NCBI GenBank assembly: GCA_031261985.1
Contig: JAISIR010000018.1
Coordinates: 1-64,000, forward strand
Direction of reading: 5' to 3'
Source: Clostridiales bacterium
GTDB lineage: Bacteria > Bacillota > Clostridia > Monoglobales > WRBX01
DNA: 64,000 nt
The position numbers and the translations under genes are program-made. How positions within the stretch are numbered: position 1 is the first letter of the stretch; each line of letters opens with the position of its first letter. Positions 34,690 to 42,732 of this stretch are shown here, one piece after another. Below the pieces are notes generated by a model, which saw nothing but the letters and a program-made list of their open reading frames with translations, had not been told where the DNA came from and did not search any database.

Positions 34690-35166
34690 TTATAATTTAG
34701 GCCAAACTTGTACGAAACCATCGTCCTTGGTAGTTTTATCCTGTGCAGAAGTGGTCGTAGTCAATCCAACGGTAACAGCACCTGAAGCATTAACTTTAAC
34801 AACAAAGTATTTCCCTGTGTTTGCAGCTGCTCTAGCAATTAACTGGCTTTTATTTTGACATAAATCTGCTATTTTATCAGACGTAACTCCGTTTGAAAGT
34901 CTGCCTGCACCTTCATCTGAAATTGTGTAAAAATAGTCACCTGAAGAAGGAAGAACTGTGCTATCTTCTGCCACGACTAGCATAGCAGCTTTACCTACAA
35001 CTGCAGCTGTTTGATCATCGGCGGCAACACGAGATTTGTCAACCATTGCTGTTACGTTAGGTACTATAATTGCTGCCAAAACGCCCATAATTAGAATAAC
35101 TACTATTAGCTCTAAAAGTGAGAAGCCTCTAGTGTTTCGGATTTTTTTGCTTAAATAATTTAGCAT
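34690..35166 (-). CDS. Type IV pilin-like prepilin
   Basis: This 158-residue protein has a short basic leader and the class III prepilin site RGFSLLELIVVILIMGVL: Gly before the cut, Phe at +1, Glu at +5, then a hydrophobic helix that forms the pilus core. The remainder (about 45-158) is a soluble head rich in Ala, Thr and Ser with two cysteine-poor strands. It lies 49 bp downstream of a pilC gene. It could be a major pilin, a competence pseudopilin or a minor pilin; no prepilin peptidase is in the window. Confidence 0.88.
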   Translation of the reverse strand: MLNYLSKKIRNTRGFSLLELIVVILIMGVLAAIIVPNVTAMVDKSRVAADDQTAAVVGKAAMLVVAEDSTVLPSSGDYFYTISDEGAGRLSNGVTSDKIADLCQNKSQLIARAAANTGKYFVVKVNASGAVTVGLTTTTSAQDKTTKDDGFVQVWPKL

Positions 35167-35215
35167 TAAAATCGCTCCTTTTTTTAATATATTTGTTTAA
35201 AATTATACAAAATTA

Positions 35216-36418
35216 CTAAACCGCGTCCATCATTGTAAAGGTAGGAAGCATAATAGATATCATTATAAAACCTACTAAAACGGCAAGGAAGCACAGTAAA
35301 ATTGGTTCTATAATAGTTGTTAGTTGCTTTAATGCAACGTCAACTTCGTCTTCGTAAAAATCGGTTAGTTTATCGAGCATATTCTCCATATCGCCGGTGC
35401 TTTCGCCAATTTTAACCAGGTGATTAACCATAGGCGGGAAGATACTGATTTGCTCTAGCGGGTCGGATATTCCGTCACCTTTTGAAACACTATCCATGAC
35501 GATTTCCATTTTTTCGTCTATAAACTTATTATCGATTACGTTATTTACAGTCTCTAACGCGGTTAGCATAGGCAAGCCGCTAGATAGCATGATAGAAAGC
35601 GTGCGAGTGAACGAGCAAGCCGCACTTTTTACGGTAACGTTGCTTATAACAGGGAGTTTAAGAATCCATTTATCGAAAGTGTATCGCCCGCTTGTGCTTG
35701 AGTGCCAGCGTTTAAAGAGGATTACCAGAACCACGACCGCCAGAATTATTAGGTACCACCATTTTTGCATGAAGTCGCTTAGGGCGATTAGCATGCGAGT
35801 TGGGGCGGGCAGCTGAATTTCTAAATCTATAAAAGTTTGCGAGAAGGCAGGAACGACGAAGATAATTAAGATAAAAACCGCTAGAACTGCCACGATTGAG
35901 ACTATCATTGGGTACATCATGGCGGCTTTGATTTTGTTTTGCGTGACGCCAGATTTCTCGAAATGCAGGGCTAACTTCTCTAACACAACATCTAAATTAC
36001 CGCTGGTTTCGCCTGCTTCCGTCATGCTTACTAATATATTAGGAAGCTCTTTGTGCATCTTCATTGCGCGCGAAAGTGAGGTGCCTTTGCGGACTTCTGC
36101 GCCTAAATCGCCAATTATTTTGCGTAAAGATGAGTTCTCGGTTTGTTGTTCTAAAATTGAAAGACTCTCGATAATTGAAACGCCAGCGTTTACGATAGCG
36201 GAGAATTGCCTGCAAAACACAGCATAATCTTTAGTTTTAATTTTTTTAGGCGGACCGATTTGTAAATCTTTCTGCCAAATATTGACGCCTTCTTCGAGCC
36301 ACAGAGTACGCAAGCCGCGCTCGCGCAAAAGTTGCATTGCAGCCTTGCGGTCAGAGGCATCGATAGTGTTAGAAACCTTTTTGCCAGCAGGAGTTATCGC
36401 TTTATAAGTAAACAACAT
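35216..36418 (-). CDS. pilC: Type IV pilus inner-membrane platform protein PilC/GspF
   Basis: This 400-residue protein has two T2SSF domains (about 65-190 and 270-390), each followed by membrane helices. FCRQFSAIVNAGVSIIESL, MTEAGETSGNLDVVLE, SSGLPMLTALE and KIGESTGDMENMLDKL are typical. The first ~60 residues are the N-terminal adapter seen in PilC. It anchors pilus assembly and contacts the PilB/GspE ATPase, which is not encoded nearby. RBS GGGGGAAG precedes the start. Confidence 0.92.
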   Translation of the reverse strand: MLFTYKAITPAGKKVSNTIDASDRKAAMQLLRERGLRTLWLEEGVNIWQKDLQIGPPKKIKTKDYAVFCRQFSAIVNAGVSIIESLSILEQQTENSSLRKIIGDLGAEVRKGTSLSRAMKMHKELPNILVSMTEAGETSGNLDVVLEKLALHFEKSGVTQNKIKAAMMYPMIVSIVAVLAVFILIIFVVPAFSQTFIDLEIQLPAPTRMLIALSDFMQKWWYLIILAVVVLVILFKRWHSSTSGRYTFDKWILKLPVISNVTVKSAACSFTRTLSIMLSSGLPMLTALETVNNVIDNKFIDEKMEIVMDSVSKGDGISDPLEQISIFPPMVNHLVKIGESTGDMENMLDKLTDFYEDEVDVALKQLTTIIEPILLCFLAVLVGFIMISIMLPTFTMMDAV

Positions 36419-36637
36419 TTACAAAACTTCCCCCTCTTTTTGGCAATTAATTACAAAGTTACAGAAATATAGAAAAATTGCCATATTTCGCCTTTGATAC
36501 TCATATTCTACCATTTTTTGTGTAACATTTCAAGTTAAAAAATTTTACATTTGTGTTTCACAACTGTTACAAGGATTACATAAGTGATTTGTAACACTAG
36601 ATGACGAGTTTAAATAATATGTAGAGAGGTGATATTG

Positions 36638-37267
36638 ATGTATATATTAGAAGTGATTATATTGTGCATTACTCTTTCGATAGATTCGTTTTTGACTTGT
36701 TTTACATACTCGGCGTCTAACATAAAAGTACCAAGAAGGGCTGTTATAACCATAGCCTTAACCTGTACTTTCTTCCTTGTGTTATCAATTTTGGCGGGCA
36801 GCTCGGTGATGACTATTATCGACCCGTTTGCTGCAAATGTGATATCGTTTGGATTACTATTTTGCATAGGTTTAAGCAGGATTTTTGACACACAAATTAA
36901 GTGGTTGATATCTAAAATGCACTCTAAAAATATTTTAGGTATATATGCCGACCCTTACATTGTCGACAGCGATAAATCGAATTGTATTTCGGTAATCGAA
37001 GCGATTGTGTTATCGGCGGCGTTATCGCTGGACGGGATTTCGGTTGGATTTGCACTAGGGCTAAAGTGCTTTAACATCTGGTTGATAGGTGGATGCTCGA
37101 TTATTGTACAAGTTGCGAGTGTAATTGGCGGTGTAAATTTGGGCGGAAAATTGTATCGAGTAATCGGGAATGCGCCTAGTAAAACCATGAAATATTTAGA
37201 CGTGAATATAACCGCGATATCGGGGTTGGTGCTGATTTTGATTGGGCTATTTAGGTTTTGCATGTGA
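36638..37267 (+). CDS. ytaF: Sporulation membrane protein YtaF / MntP-like
   Basis: This 209-residue protein has six hydrophobic segments arranged as two three-helix halves. Each half carries an SxD motif: TLSIDSFLTCF (about residue 15) and ALSLDGISVGFALG (about residue 132), like the Asp-containing helices of MntP manganese exporters. The longer cytoplasmic linker matches the YtaF branch, which is associated with sporulation in Bacillus. ATG 36638 is preferred, with GAGAGGTGA upstream; an overlapping GTG would sit inside that site. The substrate is unproven. Confidence 0.82.
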   Translation: MYILEVIILCITLSIDSFLTCFTYSASNIKVPRRAVITIALTCTFFLVLSILAGSSVMTIIDPFAANVISFGLLFCIGLSRIFDTQIKWLISKMHSKNILGIYADPYIVDSDKSNCISVIEAIVLSAALSLDGISVGFALGLKCFNIWLIGGCSIIVQVASVIGGVNLGGKLYRVIGNAPSKTMKYLDVNITAISGLVLILIGLFRFCM

Positions 37268-37349
37268 TTTATTTAAGCTAATACCTGCAAGCCATCCCCC
37301 AGAAACATCATGGAAATTTCAAAAAGTTCAAAAAAAATGTGATTACCTA

Positions 37350-37378
37350 TTGACAAAATATCCAAAATGATATATAAT
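37350..37378 (+). promoter_or_regulatory. Promoter of the rpmH operon
   Basis: TTGACA (37350-37355), 17-nt spacer, TATAAT (37373-37378). Both hexamers are consensus; the leader is about 27 nt. Confidence 0.88.
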
Positions 37379-37410
37379 GTTGGTACGAATTAAGGATGTG
37401 AACTATTTTT

Positions 37411-37554
37411 ATGAAACGTACTTTCCAACCCAAAAAACGTCAAAGGGTTAAAGTCCATGGATTTAGAAGCAGAATGTCAACTAAAAACGGTCGTAAGGTG
37501 CTAAGCCGTCGTCGCGCTAAAGGTCGCGCAGAGCTTACAACTAGCGATAAATAA
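37411..37554 (+). CDS. rpmH: 50S ribosomal protein L34
   Basis: This 47-residue, very basic protein starts [18 protein letters not shown] and continues [20 protein letters not shown], the L34 signature. The ribosome site AAGGATGTGA lies 9 nt upstream of ATG 37411. It heads the rpmH-rnpA-yidD-yidC-jag-mnmE block. In most Bacillota dnaA is transcribed divergently upstream; here ytaF occupies that place. Confidence 0.96.
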   Translation: MKRTFQPKKRQRVKVHGFRSRMSTKNGRKVLSRRRAKGRAELTTSDK

Positions 37555-37597
37555 TTTTGAAATTGTTACGTTTTTCGATGGATTCTGATGACTTGCG

Positions 37598-37948
37598 ATG
37601 AAAAAAACATTTTCGTTAAAGCAAAACACCAATTTTAGGCGTGCATATTATAAAGGTAAGCGGTTTAGCTCACCTTTTATTGTGTTACATGTATTGAACA
37701 ATAAACGTTGCAAAATGCTAGACAAAAACGCGCTTGGGCTTACAGCTTCTACTAAAATTGGTAAGGCGGTGGTGCGCAACAGGGCGCGAAGGCGCATGCG
37801 CGAGGCTTTTGCCAAGTACGAAAGTAGTATTTTGCCTGGGCATTACATTGTTTTGGTGGCTAGGGGCGATATTGTTTCCGCTGATTTTTCTCAACTGGTT
37901 AGGCAGCTTGGCGGGATGTTGAAAAAGGCTGGGTTGTTTGCTGATTGA
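37598..37948 (+). CDS. rnpA: Ribonuclease P protein component
   Basis: This 116-residue basic protein binds RNase P RNA for tRNA 5' processing. It keeps the RNR motif (GKAVVRNRARRRMREAF) and the N-terminal LKQNTNFRRAYYKGKR. It lies 43 bp after rpmH, the classical order. Confidence 0.95.
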   Translation: MKKTFSLKQNTNFRRAYYKGKRFSSPFIVLHVLNNKRCKMLDKNALGLTASTKIGKAVVRNRARRRMREAFAKYESSILPGHYIVLVARGDIVSADFSQLVRQLGGMLKKAGLFAD

Positions 37949-38039
37949 GTTTTGTTGGACTTCCTTGGCTTTCGCGACATCTCTATTATAAATACCCACA
38001 TTAATGCCTTAAAATAACAACATTTGCAGATGATTAACT

Positions 38040-38249
38040 ATGATAAAATGGTTATTGCTACAACTAATCAAGGTATATCAAAGGTTTGTGTCGCCATTGA
38101 CGCGCCCGCGATGCCGATTTATGCCGACGTGTTCGGAATATTCACGTCTAGCTATTAAAAAGTATGGCGTTTGTAAGGGTGTAGCAAAGTCGGTCTGGCG
38201 CATTATGCGTTGCAATCCGTTTTGTAAGGGCGGAGTTGATATGCCCTAA
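38040..38249 (+). CDS. yidD: Membrane protein insertion efficiency factor YidD
   Basis: This 69-residue protein has an amphipathic N-terminus, then the conserved [19 protein letters not shown] and [13 protein letters not shown]. The usual ending RCHPFHPGGYDP is here [13 protein letters not shown] with an extra cysteine. It assists YidC, which follows 80 bp downstream. Confidence 0.92.
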   Translation: MIKWLLLQLIKVYQRFVSPLTRPRCRFMPTCSEYSRLAIKKYGVCKGVAKSVWRIMRCNPFCKGGVDMP

Positions 38250-38329
38250 GTTATATCGGCTTTAGTGGTTTAACAACCCCATTAAATTAGTGCTTTACTC
38301 AACAAAATTGTTCCTCGAGGAGCGTATTT

Positions 38330-39475
38330 ATGTCAATTTGGTCTATTATAGTTTGGCCCTTTGCTTTTATAATTAATCTTATCTATCAAATAGTGCCTAA
38401 CTATGGGTGGAGCGTTATAATTTTTACCATATTTGTCAAGCTATTGCTGCTTCCGTTGGCTATTAAACAGCAAAAATCGATGATAGAAATGCAATTACTT
38501 AACCCGCAGATGCAAGAATTGCAAAAGCGTTACCCGAACGATAAGGAAAAAGTTTATGCCGAAACGCAAAAATTGTATCAACGATATAAAATAAATCCTC
38601 TTGCTGGCTGCCTTCCTTTGCTTATTCAGTTACCCATTATTTTTGCGATTTTTAGTGTTGTAAACAAGCCACTTACCTATATCTTAAATATGGATGCAGC
38701 AGCGATTGATGCTTTAACTCAGCAAATTACTCAGGCAGGAATTACGCTGGCACCTGGTGCTTCGCAGATTTCGATGCTTAGTCAAGCAGCACACGCAGGG
38801 CTTAGCAATATTCCTTATATTAATCTTAATTTCTTAGGATTGGATTTATCTTACACCCCTGCACAGATGATTTTACCGACTTGGCAGATTAATTTGTATT
38901 GGATTATTCCGCTTCTTTCGGGCTTGACCTCGTTTGTTTCTTCTAGGCTTTCGATGGCTATTACTCAACAACGCGTTGATAATGCTAAGAGTTTAAAGGA
39001 AAAACAGGCGGCTAAAAATGTTACGATTGATGCTAATAGTAATGTGATTGTTGGCACGGACAAGGGTTCTGCCGATGTTGATGATGTCGATGATACCGTT
39101 GAGGGAGTAGTTGTTGAGGATAAATCTGTAAAAGAGAATGGCAAACCAACCGAGCCGACACAAGAAGAAATGATGCAACAGCAACAAAAAACAACTATGC
39201 TTATGATGCCGGCAATGTCTTTGATAATGACTTTTAATTTTGTATCCGCTATTGGTTTATACTGGATTGTAAGTAATGTGACGCAACTTGTTCAGCAATA
39301 TTATTTGAATAAAAAGTATAACTATAATACCGTTACGTTAGAGAATCAAGATTCTGAAGCCAAAGTTATATCTACTAATGGCAAGCGTGGGAAGGCTAAA
39401 AAATCTACCCATGGTTCGCATAGTTCACAAAAAAGCAAGAAATCCTCACACCATAAAAAAGGTAAAAAGAAGTAA
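38330..39475 (+). CDS. yidC: Membrane protein insertase YidC/SpoIIIJ
   Basis: This 381-residue insertase has the five-helix Oxa1 core without the large periplasmic domain of Gram-negative YidC. Helix 2 has KLLLLPLAIKQQKSM, then PLAGCLPLLIQLPIIFA, YWIIPLLSGLTSFVSS and a last helix with IGLYWIVSNVTQLVQQ. The cytoplasmic segment between the last two core helices is enlarged (about 225-285, acidic), and the C-terminus is a long Lys/Ser/His-rich tail that may bind the ribosome. The N-terminus has no lipobox. The ribosome site lies within a short palindrome TCCTCGAGGA. In spore formers this protein (SpoIIIJ) is also needed for sigma-G activation. Confidence 0.94.
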   Translation: MSIWSIIVWPFAFIINLIYQIVPNYGWSVIIFTIFVKLLLLPLAIKQQKSMIEMQLLNPQMQELQKRYPNDKEKVYAETQKLYQRYKINPLAGCLPLLIQLPIIFAIFSVVNKPLTYILNMDAAAIDALTQQITQAGITLAPGASQISMLSQAAHAGLSNIPYINLNFLGLDLSYTPAQMILPTWQINLYWIIPLLSGLTSFVSSRLSMAITQQRVDNAKSLKEKQAAKNVTIDANSNVIVGTDKGSADVDDVDDTVEGVVVEDKSVKENGKPTEPTQEEMMQQQQKTTMLMMPAMSLIMTFNFVSAIGLYWIVSNVTQLVQQYYLNKKYNYNTVTLENQDSEAKVISTNGKRGKAKKSTHGSHSSQKSKKSSHHKKGKKK

Positions 39476-39547
39476 CGCGTTTAAATTGTTCATGTTTAAA
39501 TTATACATCTGATAATCTTCACAACTTTAGTAAAGGGGAACAAACGA

Positions 39548-40201
39548 ATGAAAATTGTAACTGTTACCGCTAAAAACGAAAAGGCTGCTATTACCCTTGC
39601 TGCCAAGGAACTTGATGCTAACGAAAGCGACTATAATTGGAATGTTAACGAGAAGTCTAGTCATGGTTTTTTAGGTTTGGGTGGCAAAGAGTATATTGTT
39701 CGCGCGTCTAAGGGTGAGTATGATTTAGAGCAAGTTAAGCAGGAGGCTTCTGCTTTTTTAGAAGCAATTTTGCGTAAATGTAACGAAATTTGTGATATTG
39801 AAACCTCATACGATTCTGAAAACGATGTGTTATTGTTCGATATAATCGGTGGCTCGAGCGGCAGGATTATTGGGTATCATGGTGAGAATATCGATGCGCT
39901 TAGAGTGATTTTGAAAGCGATGTTAGAGCGAATTACCGATGGGAATTTTGATAGCAGGTTTAATATTGATTGCGAGGGTTACCTAGAAAAACGTCGCGAA
40001 ATGCTGATTGACCAAGCTAATAGGATTGCTTCGCGTGTTAAAAAATATAATCGTCCCCTAGCTTTAGAGCCGATGAATGCGCACGACCGTCGCATTATTC
40101 ATTTTGCGTTGACAGAGGTTGATGGCATCGAGACTTGTAGCATTGGCAAGGGTTCTAGGCGCAAAGTGCTTGTGAAGCCCGAGGGATACGAGAATTATTA
40201 A
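39548..40201 (+). CDS. jag: RNA-binding protein KhpB (Jag/SpoIIIJ-associated)
   Basis: This 217-residue protein has the Jag N-terminal domain (KIVTVTAKNEKAAITLAAKE), a KH-II domain (about 75-150: DIIGGSSGRIIGYHGENIDALR) and a C-terminal R3H domain (MNAHDRRIIHFAL). It binds RNA and affects cell wall and division in Bacillota. It follows yidC in the normal order. Confidence 0.95.
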   Translation: MKIVTVTAKNEKAAITLAAKELDANESDYNWNVNEKSSHGFLGLGGKEYIVRASKGEYDLEQVKQEASAFLEAILRKCNEICDIETSYDSENDVLLFDIIGGSSGRIIGYHGENIDALRVILKAMLERITDGNFDSRFNIDCEGYLEKRREMLIDQANRIASRVKKYNRPLALEPMNAHDRRIIHFALTEVDGIETCSIGKGSRRKVLVKPEGYENY

Positions 40202-40223
40202 TCTACTTTGAGTAGGTGGAAAT

Positions 40224-41561
40224 ATGTTAGAAGGAACTATTGTTGCGATTTCTACATCTACAATGGGCATTGGCGCGATAAGCATTGTGCGTTTAAGTGG
40301 CGATAAAGCTGTGGAAATTGCTGATAAAATTATGTCGATTGATTTGTTAAATGTTAAAAGCAGGGTGATGAGCCATGCTTTTTTGCATGTAGCGGGCGAT
40401 AGCGGGCAGATTATCGATGATGGGCTTGTTGTGGTTTTTAGGGCTCCAAACTCGTTTACAAAGGAAGATGTTGTCGAGGTAAATTGCCATGGCGGCATGA
40501 TGTCGGCTAATACTTTAGTAGAAGAGTTGATTAAATGTGGCGCGCGCATGGCTGAAGCTGGGGAATTCTCGATGAGGGCGTTTGTTAATGGTAGTATTAT
40601 GTTAACCCAAGCGGAAGCGATTGATAATATTATCCACTCTAAAACTAAAACCGCGCTGCTTTCGGCTGCTAATAATCTATCGGGTGGACTTAGCCTTAAA
40701 ATTCGCAATATTCGGCAAACATTAGTAGATATTTCGGCGCATATCCTTGCTATTATGGACTTTCCCGATGAGGGAGTAGATGAGATTTCGCAGCATAAAA
40801 CCATTGAAACTATTGAGCAGGTTGAGCAGGAAATCCGCGGGTTAATCGATAATGCTGATAAGGGAATTATTATTAATAACGGTTTAAACGTGGCTATAAT
40901 TGGAAGTCCTAACGTTGGGAAATCCTCGCTTTTAAACGCTTTGTTGCAAGATGAGCGTGCAATTGTCACTGATGCTGCCGGGACAACGCGCGATGTAATT
41001 TGTGAGCAGGCAAATATTGGCGGTGCGTTGATTAATTTTGCCGACACCGCTGGAGTTCGCGGCGAAACTGACGATGAAATCGAAAAAATTGGGATTGACA
41101 GAACCAAGAAAAAAGCGATGAGTGCGGATTTGATTCTAAAACTTTTTGACTATAGTTCTACCGCTTATGATGAAGAAATCTTAAACCTGGCGGCTGATAT
41201 TCCGCATATAATTGTTGCTTCAAAGTCGGACTTGCCTAAAAAACTTGAGCTTGCGTATGATATAAAGATTTCTACTAAAAATGGCGAGGGCTTAGATGAC
41301 TTGCAAAAAATGATTGCTGAATTTGCGCCAAGTGCTGATTTAAACGATTCGCCAGTTGCAAACACGCGGCAAAAAGCTAAGCTTTTGCAGGCTTTACCTT
41401 GCGTTTCTAATCTGCTAGATATGCTAAAAAACGATGCTACATTAGATTGCGTAACGGTTGAGCTTGAGGGTGCGATAACTCAGTTGGGCGAGATAATTGG
41501 CGAAAATGTGTCGGATGATATTGTGACTTCAATTTTTTCTAACTTTTGTGTAGGTAAATGA
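40224..41561 (+). CDS. mnmE: tRNA uridine-5-carboxymethylaminomethyl modification GTPase
   Basis: With MnmG it modifies U34 of several tRNAs. The N-terminal folate-binding domain has TIVAISTSTMGIGAISIVRLSG and VNCHGG; the G domain (about 215-370) has GSPNVGKSSLLN, DAAGTTRD, DTAGVR and SKSDL; the protein ends with the catalytic C(V)GK motif FCVGK. Length is 445 residues. RBS AGGTGG lies upstream. MnmG is normally next but is absent here. Confidence 0.95.
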   Translation: MLEGTIVAISTSTMGIGAISIVRLSGDKAVEIADKIMSIDLLNVKSRVMSHAFLHVAGDSGQIIDDGLVVVFRAPNSFTKEDVVEVNCHGGMMSANTLVEELIKCGARMAEAGEFSMRAFVNGSIMLTQAEAIDNIIHSKTKTALLSAANNLSGGLSLKIRNIRQTLVDISAHILAIMDFPDEGVDEISQHKTIETIEQVEQEIRGLIDNADKGIIINNGLNVAIIGSPNVGKSSLLNALLQDERAIVTDAAGTTRDVICEQANIGGALINFADTAGVRGETDDEIEKIGIDRTKKKAMSADLILKLFDYSSTAYDEEILNLAADIPHIIVASKSDLPKKLELAYDIKISTKNGEGLDDLQKMIAEFAPSADLNDSPVANTRQKAKLLQALPCVSNLLDMLKNDATLDCVTVELEGAITQLGEIIGENVSDDIVTSIFSNFCVGK

Positions 41562-41606
41562 TTTTTTATTGAATGATATAAATACACTGTGAGGATTAGT
41601 GATTAA

Positions 41607-42635
41607 ATGACAAAATCGTATAAAAGCAACTTTTGTTCGAGGTTTTATGTTAACTTTTTAAATCGCAAGTTTTTTGTTTTATTTTTAATAATTACTATTA
41701 TAATTCCATTTTGTGGTTGCGGCTTTCAAACTTTAAGACCGTTAAATTCCTCTAAACCCAAGGTAATTTCTACAATTTTCGCTCCCTATGATTTTGCGCG
41801 ACAAGTTTCGGGCGAGCTTGCCGATGTTTCCATGTTACTTCCGCCTGGCAGCGAGCCACATTCTTTCGAGCCTTCCCCTAAAGATATCATCAATATTAAG
41901 AACGCTGATGTTTTTATTTACACAGGCGGCGCCAACGATTCTTGGGTCGACACGATTCTTGCTTCAATTGATACGCAAGATATAAAAATTATACGATTGC
42001 TAGATGTTATCCCACCCGAGGAAGAGGAAATTATCGAGGGAATGACTGAAGAAACGCATGACGAGGGCGTTGAAGGTAACGACGAGCATACCCTTCACAA
42101 AGAAGCTGAATATGATGAGCATGTATGGACTTCGCCTAAAAATGCTGAACTGATTGTGCAAAAAATTAGTGATACACTATGCGAAGTTGACGCTGAAAAC
42201 TCTGAGAAATACAGGGCTAAAACTGTTAAATATATCGAAGATTTGCGTCAGTTAGACTCTAGTTTTAAAACTCTTATGAATAATGCCGCGCGAAAAACTA
42301 TTGTGTTTGGCGACCGCTTTCCTTTTAGATATTTTGCCGATTATTATGATTTAAACTACTTCGCCGCCTTCCCTGGTTGCGCCTCCGAGACCGAGGCTAG
42401 CGCGCAAACGATAGCGTTTTTAATTAATAAAGTTCGTGCGGAGAGTATTCCAATCATCTTTAAAATTGAGCTATCGAACGGAAAAATTGCTGACTCTATT
42501 GCCGAGCAAACTGGCGCGGAAGTTTTAACCATGCAATCCTGCCATAACGTTACCACGGAAGAATTTAATAATGGAGTAACTTATATCAGCCTTATGCAGT
42601 CTAATTATGTCAACCTAACTAAAGCTTTACTTTAA
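41607..42635 (+). CDS. Zinc/manganese ABC-transporter substrate-binding lipoprotein (ZnuA-like), orphan
   Basis: This 342-residue cluster A-I solute-binding protein has a lipoprotein signal (hydrophobic stretch ending IPFCGC) and metal-binding features: PPGSEPHSFEP (His ligand), an acidic/His-rich loop of about 30 residues (EEEEIIEG... HTLHKEAEYDEHVW), GDRFPFRYF and a C-terminal Asn/Glu site. The charged loop is typical of zinc-binding members. No permease or ATPase gene is adjacent, so it must serve a distant transporter. It lies between mnmE and a topoisomerase gene. Confidence 0.87.
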   Translation: MTKSYKSNFCSRFYVNFLNRKFFVLFLIITIIIPFCGCGFQTLRPLNSSKPKVISTIFAPYDFARQVSGELADVSMLLPPGSEPHSFEPSPKDIINIKNADVFIYTGGANDSWVDTILASIDTQDIKIIRLLDVIPPEEEEIIEGMTEETHDEGVEGNDEHTLHKEAEYDEHVWTSPKNAELIVQKISDTLCEVDAENSEKYRAKTVKYIEDLRQLDSSFKTLMNNAARKTIVFGDRFPFRYFADYYDLNYFAAFPGCASETEASAQTIAFLINKVRAESIPIIFKIELSNGKIADSIAEQTGAEVLTMQSCHNVTTEEFNNGVTYISLMQSNYVNLTKALL

Positions 42636-42650
42636 CACCTTAAAAATGAT

Positions 42651-42679
42651 TTGACATATTACAACACTTTTGATAGAAT
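42651..42679 (+). promoter_or_regulatory. Promoter of the topoisomerase B-subunit gene
   Basis: TTGACA (42651-42656), 17-nt spacer, TAGAAT (42674-42679). Confidence 0.75.
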
Positions 42680-42732
42680 ATACCTAGTAACGATATATTT
42701 ATATAGATTTTACAAGAAAGAATGATTATAAA

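Noticed and set aside
37268..37410. Chromosomal origin next to rpmH
   Set aside because: No DnaA-box cluster and no dnaA/dnaN gene; only a promoter is found.
40064..41107. Long antisense open frame (347 codons) across jag and mnmE
   Set aside because: It lies opposite two well-conserved genes and shows no recognisable domain or start signal.
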